Shown here: one piece after another, positions 19,186 to 28,798 of the stretch
Position numbering within the stretch: the first letter of the stretch is position 1
How the letters are laid out: every line of letters begins with the position of its first letter
From: Seonamhaeicola sp.
GTDB taxonomy: Bacteria > Bacteroidota > Bacteroidia > Flavobacteriales > Flavobacteriaceae
Reading direction: 5' to 3'
Assembly (NCBI RefSeq): GCF_028281565.1
Contig: NZ_JANQJQ010000018.1
Location: 1 to 64,000 of the forward strand
DNA: 64,000 bases
Program-made: the position numbers and the translations under genes
The notes under the pieces: model-generated
Seen by the model: only the letters and a program-made list of their open reading frames with translations
Databases searched by the model: none
What the model was told of the DNA's origin: nothing

Positions 19186-19875
19186 TTACTGGTTTAAGTC
19201 TTTTAACAATATATCTCTCAAAATAACCTCATATTTTGATTCTGGATGAATTTGAAAACCTATAAATCCGCTTTTTTGAATAGCAGGATCAGATTCATAC
19301 CAATCTACCGTTTTGACGCCGTTCAACCAATGCTGGATATGGTTGCCCTGTACCCTAATCCGAACGTGATTCCACCCCTTTCGGTTGTACAATGCTTTGG
19401 TCTCGGCCTTACTTAGATCTGCTACGCTTAATTGCCTGTCATAGGGATCGTGCAATTCGCCCCACCATAATTCTTTGTCTCCGGCCCAGCCGCCCAGGTC
19501 GAATTCATAGCCTATAACCTGACCATCTGCATTCCACTTTCCCCTGTAATAAACACCAGAATTTCTATTTCCGTCACCCGCGAGTTTGCACCAAAGCGTT
19601 AGTTCGAAATCGCCATAAACTTGCTCGGTTACCAGCCATGAAGGGTCTACTGGATCCCGTTTTGAACGGGTAGCACCAACAAGTTGGCCATTTTCAACGG
19701 TCCACCACTTGGCCTCTCCTTGCCATCCATCCAAATCCTTACCATTAAATAACTCCCGAGAGTCTTCTTGTACGAGCTGTGTTCTTCGTTCTGAGCATAC
19801 AGACAAACTTAAAATCGTGTAAACTAAAACCGCTACAAACAACAGAAATATTGCATTTTTTAACTGGGCTTTCAT
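19186..19875 (-). CDS. DUF1080 family protein (3-keto-disaccharide hydrolase type)
   Basis: The 229-residue protein starts with a hydrophobic export signal (about 8-26) and then a single DUF1080 domain (PF06439 type) from about 40 to 228. Signatures are ELFNGKDLDGWQ, NSGVYYRGKW, GWNHVRIRVQGNHIQHWLNG and GFIGFQIHPES. The fold is a concanavalin-like jelly roll. Members have been linked to hydrolysis or hydration of 3-keto-glycosides, acting after an oxidoreductase. The gene directly upstream encodes a TIM-barrel isomerase-like protein of the kind found with such enzymes. It is the last gene of the long minus-strand operon. No oxidoreductase partner of the Gfo/Idh/MocA type is present in the window. 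A cysteine at the end of the signal (SVCSE) is a poor lipobox. Confidence 0.82.
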   Translation of the reverse strand: MKAQLKNAIFLLFVAVLVYTILSLSVCSERRTQLVQEDSRELFNGKDLDGWQGEAKWWTVENGQLVGATRSKRDPVDPSWLVTEQVYGDFELTLWCKLAGDGNRNSGVYYRGKWNADGQVIGYEFDLGGWAGDKELWWGELHDPYDRQLSVADLSKAETKALYNRKGWNHVRIRVQGNHIQHWLNGVKTVDWYESDPAIQKSGFIGFQIHPESKYEVILRDILLKDLNQ

Positions 19876-19908
19876 AGGCTTCTATTTTATACAAACCGAA
19901 GTTTGCGA

Positions 19909-20856
19909 TTATTGCTTATTAAAATCTGAAAAAATGTCCCTGACATTATCAATACTAATCCCGATGGCTTTTATAGCATCCATTGTATGTGGCGTTTCAT
20001 CGTCGGCCGCCTGTTCTAAAAAGAGCGCTGGTCTTTGATTGTGTTTTAAAAGCATATCGGCAATCTTGCTGTAATCAATATCACCCTCTCCAAATGTTTC
20101 GGTCCAAATCCCATTTTGGGTCTGCCTTAGATGGAGCTCCTCAATGCGTTTGGCATGTTCGTCTACTAGTCCATAAAGGGCACTTAAGGAGCCCGTTCCC
20201 TTATAAACCCAATCGGCATCGAGACAAAGCCCCAGATTTTCAGGTTTGGTATGTGCCAATACATGGTTAAACTCTTTGGCATCATTTTCCATTTCGGTAT
20301 CATGGTTATGATAGAGCATCCTTATGCCAATCTTACTTAACCCAGCACCAAGCACATCTAGTGCCTTAGACTGTATTTTAAGTTCGGCATCGGTTTTATG
20401 TGGTACCAGATCCTCTTCTTTAGCTTCCGGACTAACCACCATAACATCTATGCCCGACTGTTTTAATTTTGCCCCTACCTTTAGCATTTCGCCAACCTGT
20501 TTCTGTGCTACACTTTCAATATGCACGGTGAGGCTTACAAACATGGAGGCCACATCGATTTTATTCTTATTCAGTTTTTTAAATGTCCCAATAGGATAAC
20601 CTTCGGTCATTTCCATTAAAACTTCCATGCCGCTTAACGAAGCAATAGATGGATTCTTAGTGGCTTCTCCCAGGGTTTTAAACCATGTCTTCCCCTCTCT
20701 TTCCAAAAAGGTAATCCATGTAAATTCTTGACAATACACAGGTAATTGGCCGGTGTTGATATGACCGGCTGCAAAGACATCCATAGGGTTTATCATTAAA
20801 AGACTGGACCCCAAAAGGCTTTTTTTTATAAAATCTCTTCGTTCTATAGTTTTCAT
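19909..20856 (-). CDS. Exported sugar phosphate isomerase/epimerase-like TIM-barrel protein
   Basis: This 315-residue protein begins with a twin-arginine type signal (ERRDFIKKSLLGSS), so it is probably folded with cofactor and exported to the periplasm. The body is a xylose-isomerase-like TIM barrel (AP endonuclease 2 family), with strand/ligand segments MLYHNHDTEME, LGLCLDADWVYKGTG, ELHLRQ and FGEGDIDYSKIADML. The His/Glu/Asp residues in these strands are typical metal ligands. Relatives act as epimerases or as lyases on keto-glycosides. It is followed after 33 bases by the DUF1080 gene, which supports a joint function. The substrate cannot be read from sequence. Confidence 0.8.
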   Translation of the reverse strand: MKTIERRDFIKKSLLGSSLLMINPMDVFAAGHINTGQLPVYCQEFTWITFLEREGKTWFKTLGEATKNPSIASLSGMEVLMEMTEGYPIGTFKKLNKNKIDVASMFVSLTVHIESVAQKQVGEMLKVGAKLKQSGIDVMVVSPEAKEEDLVPHKTDAELKIQSKALDVLGAGLSKIGIRMLYHNHDTEMENDAKEFNHVLAHTKPENLGLCLDADWVYKGTGSLSALYGLVDEHAKRIEELHLRQTQNGIWTETFGEGDIDYSKIADMLLKHNQRPALFLEQAADDETPHTMDAIKAIGISIDNVRDIFSDFNKQ

Positions 20857-20884
20857 TGCTCTTATAATTTATAATTGGCACATA

Positions 20885-21613
20885 TTATTGTAAAATAGCT
20901 TTGGCAAATCGTTGGGCCATTTTCGCACTCCCTTGCTCATTAGGGTGCCAGGCATCCCCCAAATCTCCTAATTCAAAACCGTTATGACAATCCACCAAAA
21001 TAATTTGGGAATCATCGGTTTGCAATTCTGTGGCTAGGGCAGCCCAATTGGCATTGATCTGCGGCACTAATTTGTTCTGCTTGGGAAACTCTGTATTCAA
21101 GGGAATGATTTGCGCCAAATAGATGGTCATTTTAGGATTCTTTCGGCGTAATGCACCAATAATAGCCCGCATACTTGAAGTAACCTCCTCCATTGTGGCC
21201 TTTCCTTCAAAAACCACCTCAGCATCATTTGTTCCCAAATGGATTAATGCCATATCCGGAACGGCTTTTAAGGCTTTCATCCAAGCGTCCATCTGTTGCG
21301 CTACCTCCACTGTTGTAATCCCACTCACGCCCTGGTGCCTATTGCTAAAACGAAGGCCTTTATACATGGGGTAATCATCCGCAGCTCCCAGCCGGTTACC
21401 AACAAAATGATGTTTGTATCCCGCATCCACTAATTGCTTCCATAGCAGATACCGATAGTCTGACCCCTCTGTAATGGAATTTCCAAGAACCAATATATTT
21501 TTTGCAGTAGATATAGGCGGCATACAATTTAGGGATACTTCATTTTTCATTCGGCTGTCCTTAGCACAGTTAATTGCTATTAATACCAAAAAAAGATAGG
21601 TTAATTTACTCAT
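20885..21613 (-). CDS. SGNH/GDSL-family esterase lipoprotein
   Basis: SGNH hydrolase of 242 residues with a lipoprotein signal (lipobox IAINC, Cys16). Catalytic blocks are visible: LVLGNSITEG (Ser46), a glycine block, HLGTNDAE (Asn) and DAWHPN (Asp220, His223). Enzymes of this type, including several carbohydrate esterase families, remove acetyl or other acyl groups from polysaccharides. Its place next to a sulfatase and LamG/HWRY protein suggests de-esterification of the same glycan. It starts 8 bases after the LamG stop, so it is translated within the same operon. Confidence 0.85.
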   Translation of the reverse strand: MSKLTYLFLVLIAINCAKDSRMKNEVSLNCMPPISTAKNILVLGNSITEGSDYRYLLWKQLVDAGYKHHFVGNRLGAADDYPMYKGLRFSNRHQGVSGITTVEVAQQMDAWMKALKAVPDMALIHLGTNDAEVVFEGKATMEEVTSSMRAIIGALRRKNPKMTIYLAQIIPLNTEFPKQNKLVPQINANWAALATELQTDDSQIILVDCHNGFELGDLGDAWHPNEQGSAKMAQRFAKAILQ

Positions 21614-21621
21614 GCCTTTAA

Positions 21622-23667
21622 TTAGTTATTGGTTGAAATCTTAATACTGAATGGTTTTTTAGACATATGATTTACAAACACCACGAGGTTATCCCCCGAC
21701 ATTTTATTTTCTATAGCCTTATGGATCCTAACCTCCGGATTATCTGAACTAATTGAGAAATTGGAGGAGCCTACATTTTTAATAATGAAGGCACCATTTG
21801 CAAAAGGCTGCTGGCTATTAGCATTAAAACGGATACTAAAGTCTTGGATATCATCAGCATGGTTAACAAAGATGTGAGCACGTTGGTACTTATCGTATTT
21901 TACGAATTCAACCTGCTCTGAGGAGACCTTTACCGTACAGGATTCATTCCATGATTTTGATAGGTCTATGAGCGCTTCCATGCTCTGTTGCCCCATACCA
22001 TATAGGCTCACAGCGGTATGTTTTATGCCTTCGGTTTTCCAAATGGGCGACCCATTGGACAATGCCGTATGTGCCGGACGATCATCCACAAAGGTAAAAC
22101 GCCCATCTGAAGGCAATTGCGCAACCGGCCAATGGTTCCACGTATAAAATGCCTGGTCTACCCAAGGCTCAGCAATACTACCTTTTTCAAAAATGTTAAA
22201 GGATTTATTTTTTGATTTGGAATTGATTTTTTTAATGGTAGCTTCTTTTACCCAATTTTCTTCTTCCCATTTATCTTCATCTTCGGGCAAGGGATGTAAT
22301 TTAAACGATCTAATATCTCCTTTTAAATTTGCCATAGTTACTCCTACACTATCTATATTCTGATAGGCGGACTCACCGGGCTGGCTAAACACAAAGGATT
22401 CATTGAACTGATAGGTCCCTTCCAGCGCAACGGTTTGATCATTAAACGCTTGTTTGAACCGATGACTATGCAATATTTGTTTTCTAACCGCAACCTGGTC
22501 TGGATAAATAGTTATGTACTCGTCAGCCCAATCTCCCCAATTGGTGGTTTTATCATAGTCAGGAAAATCATAAAGCACACTTACCAAAGCATACCTCCAA
22601 TGGATTACAACACGGGCATCATTCTTTTCTAGAATCCTAACATGGGAATATCTACATTGCTTATCTGACATGTGTTCATTGCAGCCAGATTCCTCTAAAA
22701 AATATTCCAGGCTTTGGTTACTGGTGAAAATGCCATTTTCGGTTATCCAAGTTGGCCCGTAGTTAATGCCTCTCCAAAAAATCATTCTAACGGGGGAATC
22801 TTTAAATGTAACCAATATATCGGGATCATCGGCCACACGCCATAGGCGCTCCCACTTTTCATCATAATTTAAACGGGTATGGTAAGCGGCAAACCTATTG
22901 GGCATTTCTTCTGGTCCCTTGGGCATGCGTCGCCATTCCAAAGGTTGTTCATTGGCTAATTTCACGCGTTTATAAGTATCTAAAATCTCTGACTGGGAAA
23001 AGGCCTTGTCATAAATTTTTAACTCGTCCAAAAGACCGTCAAAAATCATTTTAGATTTGTTTTTGATACTATTTTCGCGTTCGGTATCCCGGGGACTTGT
23101 ATCCGTTTTACCACGACCAATCCAGACACTATTGTTCTTATTAAACAAAATATCGCCTTCATAAACCGTAAACCCAGCTTTTTGCCCATTTACGTATAGA
23201 GTGATGCCTTTTTTAGCCTCAAAAGTAGCAACTATATGATTCCACTTTAAATGTGGCAAACGGGTTATGGAATCGGCCACTGCCTTTACAACCGATTTTC
23301 CGTTACCCAGAAAAAGTCCCAATTCACCATAGGCGCCAACACCAAAAAAAACACCTTTGTTATTTTCTAGGTTATCGAAAGCACCAGTCCAGTTCCAAGG
23401 GTATTCCTGCAATGCCAGCCAGGCTTCAATAGTAAAATTATTGTCCGGGAATTTTACTGTTTTCGATGGCAACTCCATATAACTTGTCAAACCATCCAAA
23501 CTTACCGACTTTCCGTGCACACCTTCAGCCTCCATGATATACCCAATTTTATTATCTGTAGCCGCCATAGTCTCAAAATCCATATGGAATACCAATTGGT
23601 TTTGAGCGGTTAGATGAACAGTTACGAGAAATAAAGCAAATCCAATAATTTTACTTGACTTGTGCAT
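21622..23667 (-). CDS. Secreted LamG / HWRY-module protein (681 aa)
   Basis: Third family paralogue. Signal peptide about 1-21 (ALFLVTVHLTAQ). A LamG domain occupies about 25-240 (NNFTIEAWLAL, WNHIVATFEAKKG, LLDELKIYDKAF). The full C-terminal module runs from about 257 to 681, with RMIFWRGINYGPTWITENG, EHMSDKQCRYSHVRI (about 330), VVIHWRYALVS (about 356) and GDWADEYITIYPD. EHMSDKQ replaces EPMSDKK, as in the 866-residue paralogue. It lies between a sulfatase gene and an esterase gene, which favours an extracytoplasmic role on a substituted polysaccharide. The catalytic mechanism is unknown. Confidence 0.75.
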   Translation of the reverse strand: MHKSSKIIGFALFLVTVHLTAQNQLVFHMDFETMAATDNKIGYIMEAEGVHGKSVSLDGLTSYMELPSKTVKFPDNNFTIEAWLALQEYPWNWTGAFDNLENNKGVFFGVGAYGELGLFLGNGKSVVKAVADSITRLPHLKWNHIVATFEAKKGITLYVNGQKAGFTVYEGDILFNKNNSVWIGRGKTDTSPRDTERENSIKNKSKMIFDGLLDELKIYDKAFSQSEILDTYKRVKLANEQPLEWRRMPKGPEEMPNRFAAYHTRLNYDEKWERLWRVADDPDILVTFKDSPVRMIFWRGINYGPTWITENGIFTSNQSLEYFLEESGCNEHMSDKQCRYSHVRILEKNDARVVIHWRYALVSVLYDFPDYDKTTNWGDWADEYITIYPDQVAVRKQILHSHRFKQAFNDQTVALEGTYQFNESFVFSQPGESAYQNIDSVGVTMANLKGDIRSFKLHPLPEDEDKWEEENWVKEATIKKINSKSKNKSFNIFEKGSIAEPWVDQAFYTWNHWPVAQLPSDGRFTFVDDRPAHTALSNGSPIWKTEGIKHTAVSLYGMGQQSMEALIDLSKSWNESCTVKVSSEQVEFVKYDKYQRAHIFVNHADDIQDFSIRFNANSQQPFANGAFIIKNVGSSNFSISSDNPEVRIHKAIENKMSGDNLVVFVNHMSKKPFSIKISTNN

Positions 23668-23690
23668 ACTATATAACTCATTAAAGGTTT

Positions 23691-25223
23691 TTACATGGGC
23701 CTTGAAGAACCATTGTTTTTGGTATCCCAGAACAACTTGGTTAGCGCTGCAACAATTTCTGGGTGCTCCTTGATCCTGTTGTTGGTTTCACCTAAATCCT
23801 CTTTTAAATTGTACAATGCCTCGGGTACTAAATGAGCTTCTGTGGCATCTTCAATACGTTCTTGCAGATCAAAAATGAGTTTCCAATCTCCTTTTCTAAC
23901 AGCATAGCCCAAATGGATATAATTGTCTCTCACCGGTTTTTCTATTGATTCACCGTAAAATACTGGTGCAAAATCAAAGCTATCAGGCGCATCTTTTTTG
24001 GCGAGCGGGCTACCTAGAATACTTGCAAATGTGGCATACAGATCCACCTGCCCTATTAAGGCATCGCTCTTTGTATTGGGCTTTACTTTGTTGGGCCATT
24101 TTACAATAAAGGGAACGCGGTGTCCACCCTCTTCAATCCAACCTTTATAACCTTTTAAGTTTCCTGCTGAACGATGCTCGTCAAAAGATTCTCTGGGACC
24201 GTTATCACTTGTAAATACAACGATGGTATTATCCTCTACTCCTAAGTCCTTTATGGTTTTGGTTATTTGACCAACACAATAATCAGTTAGCACCACCAAA
24301 TCGCCTCTTGGCCCGGCATCCGATTTTCCTTTTACAAATGCTGCCGGAGACCATGGTATATGCGGCAGGGATAAAGGCAGGTACACAAAGAAAGGTTTCT
24401 TTTCTGCCACTGTTTGCTTCATAAAATTAATGGCCCTGTTGGTAAAGGTAGTATCGGCCTTTTCATGCGCCCAATCGTGGGCAGCTAAGACATCCTTGTA
24501 ATGGGTCTCCTTGGTGGTCCAATTAAAATCACCGGGCACATTAATATTATTTAGCGCCTTTAAGGGCAGGCCTTGTAACCTATTGCCATCAATAAAAGCG
24601 AATGGCGAATCGTCACTTGTACACCCTGAAGTCCCAAAGAAATAATCGAAACCTTGATCCATTGGCGTAGACTTTAATGGAGCTTCAAAATCTACATTGG
24701 CTTCATCCGGTTCTTCCTCAGGGTTTTTAAATGTCCAGTCCATACCAACATGCCATTTTCCAATGGCTGCCGTCTTATAGCCATTATTCTGGAAAAGGTT
24801 ACCAAGGGTATTTTCATCTTTTGCTATAATTGGAGGCCCATAGCCTTCTTGCAATTCCACATAATTGGTGGATCTCCAGCAGTAGTTCCCAGTCAATATG
24901 CTGTACCGGGATGGTGTGCAATAAGACGCCGGACTATGGGCATCTGTGAACATAAGTCCATCTGCCGCTAATTTATCTATGTTAGGGGTATTTATTTTAG
25001 ACTCTGGAAAATAACTAGATACATCTCCATATCCTAGGTCGTCGGTATATATTACTATAACATTTGGTTTTTCATTAACAGCGACCTCTTCCTGTATGAC
25101 AACCTTTTCATTTTTTTTACAGGAATTTACCAAAAGGCTCAGGCAATAACATGCCATTAGATACCTCAAATATTTTTTTACGTTTAATTTTTTCATGACT
25201 ATTTTAAATTTGAACTGACTCAT
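23691..25223 (-). CDS. Formylglycine-dependent sulfatase, S1 family, lipoprotein
   Basis: The sulfatase signature is clear: NVIVIYTDDLGYGD (metal-binding Asp61, Asp62) and YCTPSR, in which Cys102 would be converted to formylglycine. Later blocks include KWHVG, VVFTSDNGP and GWIEEGGHRVPFIVKWP. A lipobox (LVNSCKK, Cys35) shows outward membrane anchoring. The ATG at 25223 overlaps the region of the ROK stop and is used here; ATG at 25196 (MKKLNVKKYL) gives a more typical signal peptide. Such enzymes remove sulfate esters from algal polysaccharides. It is the only sulfatase in the window; a sulfatase-maturing enzyme would be needed from elsewhere. The exact S1 subfamily and position specificity cannot be set from sequence. 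Confidence 0.9.
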   Translation of the reverse strand: MSQFKFKIVMKKLNVKKYLRYLMACYCLSLLVNSCKKNEKVVIQEEVAVNEKPNVIVIYTDDLGYGDVSSYFPESKINTPNIDKLAADGLMFTDAHSPASYCTPSRYSILTGNYCWRSTNYVELQEGYGPPIIAKDENTLGNLFQNNGYKTAAIGKWHVGMDWTFKNPEEEPDEANVDFEAPLKSTPMDQGFDYFFGTSGCTSDDSPFAFIDGNRLQGLPLKALNNINVPGDFNWTTKETHYKDVLAAHDWAHEKADTTFTNRAINFMKQTVAEKKPFFVYLPLSLPHIPWSPAAFVKGKSDAGPRGDLVVLTDYCVGQITKTIKDLGVEDNTIVVFTSDNGPRESFDEHRSAGNLKGYKGWIEEGGHRVPFIVKWPNKVKPNTKSDALIGQVDLYATFASILGSPLAKKDAPDSFDFAPVFYGESIEKPVRDNYIHLGYAVRKGDWKLIFDLQERIEDATEAHLVPEALYNLKEDLGETNNRIKEHPEIVAALTKLFWDTKNNGSSRPM

Positions 25224-26456
25224 TTAATTGATTTCCAGATTAAGCACTTTATTAAGAATTAAAGAAAAGGCCCCCATTAATGCGGCATTTTCCCCAAACG
25301 ATGATTCCAAGAGTTCTATTTTGGTTGAGAGGCTTGCCATGGCGTGTTTATTAATTTCTTCTTCAAGTTTATTTATCAAGAACTTTTTTCCTCCTGTGAG
25401 ACCACCTGATAACACGATGCACTCAGGATTGAAAAGCTTTACCAAAGTATCCAAACCAATCCCTAAATACCCCATAGCCCTATCGTAAATGCGCAATGCC
25501 ACCGGATCGCCTGCCGCGGCTGCCGATGAAATTATTTTTGCGTCCACATTTTCAATATTGGAAGCAATCATCTGCTCCAACAATCCTGAGCCCATATCTT
25601 TTTCAAGTTCTTCTTTAGCAATCTGTACCATGCCATATCCTGATGACAGGGCCTCAAGCGTCCCCTTTAGACCGCCTCTTCCCATGAATTTACTGTCGTT
25701 GTCCATTATTAAATGGCCCAGTTCACCGGAATAGCCATTGGCTCCAAAAAAAGCTTGGCCGTTAGAAATAATACCCGCGCCAATGCCATACCCTAGGTTT
25801 ACACTTATAAAGTGCTTATAGGTTTTTCCTATACCATACCATAATTCGCCAAGGGCAGTTAAACGGGAAACGTTATCAAAGAATACTGGTAGGGCCGTAT
25901 AGGCTTTGAGTGCTTCCAGAATATTGACGTTTTTCCAATTAAACACCGGCGAATATTCAATAATTCCGTTGTTTTTATTTACCAGACCCGCTACAGCCAA
26001 TCCAATTCCCAAGACTTTCTTGTCCTTTGCCAACTTTCTGGAGGTTAACGTCTCCACAATATTACCGATTTGCGCAATCACTTTTTCAAATCCGTCCTCA
26101 AACTTAGTTGGAATTTCACGTTCCAAAATAAAATTCCCGTCTAAGTCCGATAACACCCCACGAATGTAAGTAGTCCCTAAATCTATGCCTACCACAAAAT
26201 TCTCCTCGGCATTAAATCTTAAAATTTTAGGTTTTCTACCGCCGCTGGATTCCCCGATACCGACTACGGAAACAAGCTTTTCCTTATTAATTAAATCATC
26301 AGATATTCTTGTAACGGTTGGTGCACTCAATCCCGTTCGTTTTACAATTTCGGCTCTACTAATATGCTTTTCATTTCTAATAAGATGTAAGACCCTTATT
26401 TTATTAAATTTATTTATGTAAATAGAATTACCTGTCGGTAACTTTTTGTCATTCAT
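25224..26456 (-). CDS. ROK-family transcriptional regulator (NagC/XylR type)
   Basis: An N-terminal winged helix-turn-helix (about 15-70; SRAEIVKRTGLSAPTVTRI) is followed by a ROK sugar-binding domain (VVGIDLGTTYIRG, GIGLAVAGLV, NLGYGIGAGII, NGYSGELGHL). The position that holds the kinase catalytic Asp (N-D in ROK kinases) reads FFDNVSRLTALGE, with Val instead of Asp. The usual zinc-binding CxCGxxGC is replaced by MGRGGLKGTLE. It is therefore probably a sugar-sensing repressor without kinase activity. A paralogue lies at 32388. It is encoded inside the operon it may control, directly before the sulfatase. The palindromes at 349, 30541, 42454, 49071 and 55452 are candidate sites. Confidence 0.88.
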   Translation of the reverse strand: MNDKKLPTGNSIYINKFNKIRVLHLIRNEKHISRAEIVKRTGLSAPTVTRISDDLINKEKLVSVVGIGESSGGRKPKILRFNAEENFVVGIDLGTTYIRGVLSDLDGNFILEREIPTKFEDGFEKVIAQIGNIVETLTSRKLAKDKKVLGIGLAVAGLVNKNNGIIEYSPVFNWKNVNILEALKAYTALPVFFDNVSRLTALGELWYGIGKTYKHFISVNLGYGIGAGIISNGQAFFGANGYSGELGHLIMDNDSKFMGRGGLKGTLEALSSGYGMVQIAKEELEKDMGSGLLEQMIASNIENVDAKIISSAAAAGDPVALRIYDRAMGYLGIGLDTLVKLFNPECIVLSGGLTGGKKFLINKLEEEINKHAMASLSTKIELLESSFGENAALMGAFSLILNKVLNLEIN

Positions 26457-26579
26457 ATGGCGTACTTTTAGCTGGGCAGATGCGGCCTGTTAAGGTACCA
26501 TCTGCCTGTATTTGGTTATGCCATAAGTAAACCTGCGTTTTAATAAATTTGGGACTATAAATGGGTTTCTTAGGTGTTA
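26457..26579. other. Intergenic region with GGCAGATG inverted repeat
   Basis: A 123-base gap between the Fe-type dehydrogenase and the ROK gene. It holds an 8-bp inverted repeat GGCAGATG / CATCTGCC (about 26475-26504) with a loop of about 14 bases and no T tract. It might be an mRNA-processing or attenuation hairpin that changes expression of the downstream half of the operon. No clear promoter is visible. Confidence 0.35.
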
Positions 26580-27737
26580 TTAAAAGGAGTCTTTTACCAA
26601 GGCGATCATCTCGCTTTTGGTAGCTACCTTTGGATTATTTTCATAATCTGGAAGCACCATACACTGTTCAGCAAGCGCCTCGATTTCATGTTCTGGCATA
26701 TTCACATCACTAAGCTTTTTATACATGCCTATTGCCTTAAGGAACTTAACAATGGCGTGCTCCGCATGTCCGGCGGCAGCTTCATTTGATAAATCCCCTA
26801 ATTCTGGATCCATTAATTTAGCCATTCTTCCATAGGCCTGCGGCGCTGAACTTGCCGTAAATTTGGTACATGCCGGATAAACAATGGCAAGGGCTTCCCC
26901 ATGGGCAACATGCGGATACATGCCCCCAATGGCCATACCCATACCATGTGGCAGGGTAACACCCGCGCTGGCAATACATAATCCGGCCAGGGTGTCTGCC
27001 CATGCCATTTTTTCTCTATATTCAACATTCTTGGGATCCTCCAGAACTTTAGGTAAGTACTCGACAACATGTTCTATGGCTTCCCAGGCCAATAAATCTA
27101 TATAAGCTCCGCTTCCAGGATGAATGGCACTCTCAAAAGCATGACAGAAAACATCAAAACCAGTAGGAGCCGTTATGAAGTTTGGTAGTGTAACCATTAG
27201 TTCCGGGTCTACTATGCACACTGCAGGAAAGATCAAGGGGTGATAGAGGGCGCTTTTATCTCTTTCTTCCGTATTGGTAATCACAGAAACCTGCGTTACT
27301 TGCGAGCCCGTACCCGATGTAGTACTGATGCTAATTACCGGTAAGGTTTTTTTCGTTGGTTCCTTCTTGTAAAACAGGTAATCCCAAGCGCTTCCGTCGT
27401 GTGAAGCCTCTACGGCTATGGCCTTGGCGGCATCCATACTGGAACCACCACCTAGCCCCAGAATAACATCGGCTTTATGTTCCTGGGCTAATGTAGCCCC
27501 TGCAGCACTCACTTGGGTTGTTGGGTTTGGAATAACCTGGTCATAATGGGCCACCGCAATTCCGGCATCTTCCAGTAATTTTATGACCCGATCATACATG
27601 GGCTGTGTGGCCTCTATAGCTGGTGTAGTAACAACAAGGCATCTGCTGCCGTATTTCTTGACTATGTCTCCGACTTCCTGAACCTTTCCTGCTCCAAAGA
27701 TAATTTCGGTTGGTTGGTGGTATGTAAATGATTTCAT
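26580..27737 (-). CDS. Iron-containing alcohol dehydrogenase (lactaldehyde-reductase-like)
   Basis: Group III iron-dependent dehydrogenase, 385 residues, no signal, so cytosolic. Nucleotide-binding GGGSSMDAAKA lies at about 96-106. Metal ligands by family pattern are Asp195 and His199 (GFDVFCHAFES), His264 (LPHGMGMAIGG) and His279 (VAHGEALA). In deoxyhexose catabolism such enzymes (for example FucO) reduce L-lactaldehyde to 1,2-propanediol; that fits a rhamnose/fucose locus, but other aldehydes are possible. It is 41 bases downstream of the Zn-dependent dehydrogenase in the symporter operon. Confidence 0.88.
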   Translation of the reverse strand: MKSFTYHQPTEIIFGAGKVQEVGDIVKKYGSRCLVVTTPAIEATQPMYDRVIKLLEDAGIAVAHYDQVIPNPTTQVSAAGATLAQEHKADVILGLGGGSSMDAAKAIAVEASHDGSAWDYLFYKKEPTKKTLPVISISTTSGTGSQVTQVSVITNTEERDKSALYHPLIFPAVCIVDPELMVTLPNFITAPTGFDVFCHAFESAIHPGSGAYIDLLAWEAIEHVVEYLPKVLEDPKNVEYREKMAWADTLAGLCIASAGVTLPHGMGMAIGGMYPHVAHGEALAIVYPACTKFTASSAPQAYGRMAKLMDPELGDLSNEAAAGHAEHAIVKFLKAIGMYKKLSDVNMPEHEIEALAEQCMVLPDYENNPKVATKSEMIALVKDSF

Positions 27738-27778
27738 ATTTCGTTCTATGTATTATTATAATTTAATTGCTCTGTTTG

Positions 27779-28798
27779 CTAAAGGTCAATGATGACCTTT
27801 AAAGTTTGATCCCCCTGATCATCAATATATTTATAGGCGTTTAAGTAGTCTTCAAAAGGAAATCTTTTGGTTATAAGCGGTTCTGTGATCAGCGCGCCGT
27901 TATCTAAATACTTCACGGCGGCTTCATAATCTTCATGCGTATACATTAAAGTTCCTATGAGTTTAAGCTCGCGATCCCCCAATATGGAAACATCAACCCT
28001 AGGGCGGTCACCATAAACAGCAACTGCTACAACATCGCCGCCTTTGTTTACATTCTGAATGAGATTATCGAGTGCTATTTCCACACCGGCACATTCAAAG
28101 CCGACATCAAAGCCCGCGTCTCCAAAAACTTTTTCTAGGCAATCTTCCAATTGTTCTTCTTTAGGGTTGCAGGTATATTCAATGCCGCAATCCTTGGCCT
28201 TTTTCAACCTAAATTCACTTAAGTCTGTTATTAATACATTAGCGCCCCTTATCTGAGCAAACTGCGCCACAAGATTACCAATTGGTCCGGCGCCAGTAAC
28301 CACGACATTTTTACCGTTTAAATCGCCCGCTTTGAGTGTACAATGCGCTGCAACCGCCGTAGGCTCAACTAAAGCACCAATTTCAAATGACATGGCATCA
28401 GGCAGTTTTATCATGCGGTCTTCGGGGAGCACAAAATAGTCTTGTGCCACACCTGGCGACTGAAAGCCTTGTACTTTTAGCACATCACAAATATTATAAT
28501 CGCCTCTAAGACAAGGCCCACATTTTCCGCACACTAATTGTGGTCTGGCCGTAGCCTTATCTCCCAGCTTAACTTTGGTGACAGCTTTACCAATTTTCAC
28601 GACTTCGCCGCTATATTCATGGCCCTGAACTACGGGATAGGGCGTAAAAGGGTGCTTGCCATGAAAAACGTGGATATCACTTCCGCAAACACCAATTTTT
28701 TTTACGGCAATCAACACCTCATTGGCTCCAATACTGGACGGCTTTTCAACCTCTTTAAACTCTATGGCTCCTGGTTTGGGCATTATAGCCTGTCTCAT
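27779..28798 (-). CDS. Zinc-dependent alcohol/polyol dehydrogenase (MDR family)
   Basis: Medium-chain dehydrogenase of 339 residues. Catalytic zinc: Cys38 (GVCGSDIHVFHG) and His60/Glu61 (QGHEYSG). Structural zinc: Cys90, 93, 96 and 104. The Rossmann fold begins at VVVTGAGPIGNL. Members close in pattern oxidise sorbitol, threonine, idonate or other sugar alcohols and acids with NAD(P). In this locus it may oxidise a released sugar or sugar acid (for example a fucose or rhamnose derivative), but the substrate is not determined by the sequence. It starts 66 bases after the symporter gene; that gap holds a weak match to the palindrome seen at other promoters. Confidence 0.87.
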   Translation of the reverse strand: MRQAIMPKPGAIEFKEVEKPSSIGANEVLIAVKKIGVCGSDIHVFHGKHPFTPYPVVQGHEYSGEVVKIGKAVTKVKLGDKATARPQLVCGKCGPCLRGDYNICDVLKVQGFQSPGVAQDYFVLPEDRMIKLPDAMSFEIGALVEPTAVAAHCTLKAGDLNGKNVVVTGAGPIGNLVAQFAQIRGANVLITDLSEFRLKKAKDCGIEYTCNPKEEQLEDCLEKVFGDAGFDVGFECAGVEIALDNLIQNVNKGGDVVAVAVYGDRPRVDVSILGDRELKLIGTLMYTHEDYEAAVKYLDNGALITEPLITKRFPFEDYLNAYKYIDDQGDQTLKVIIDL

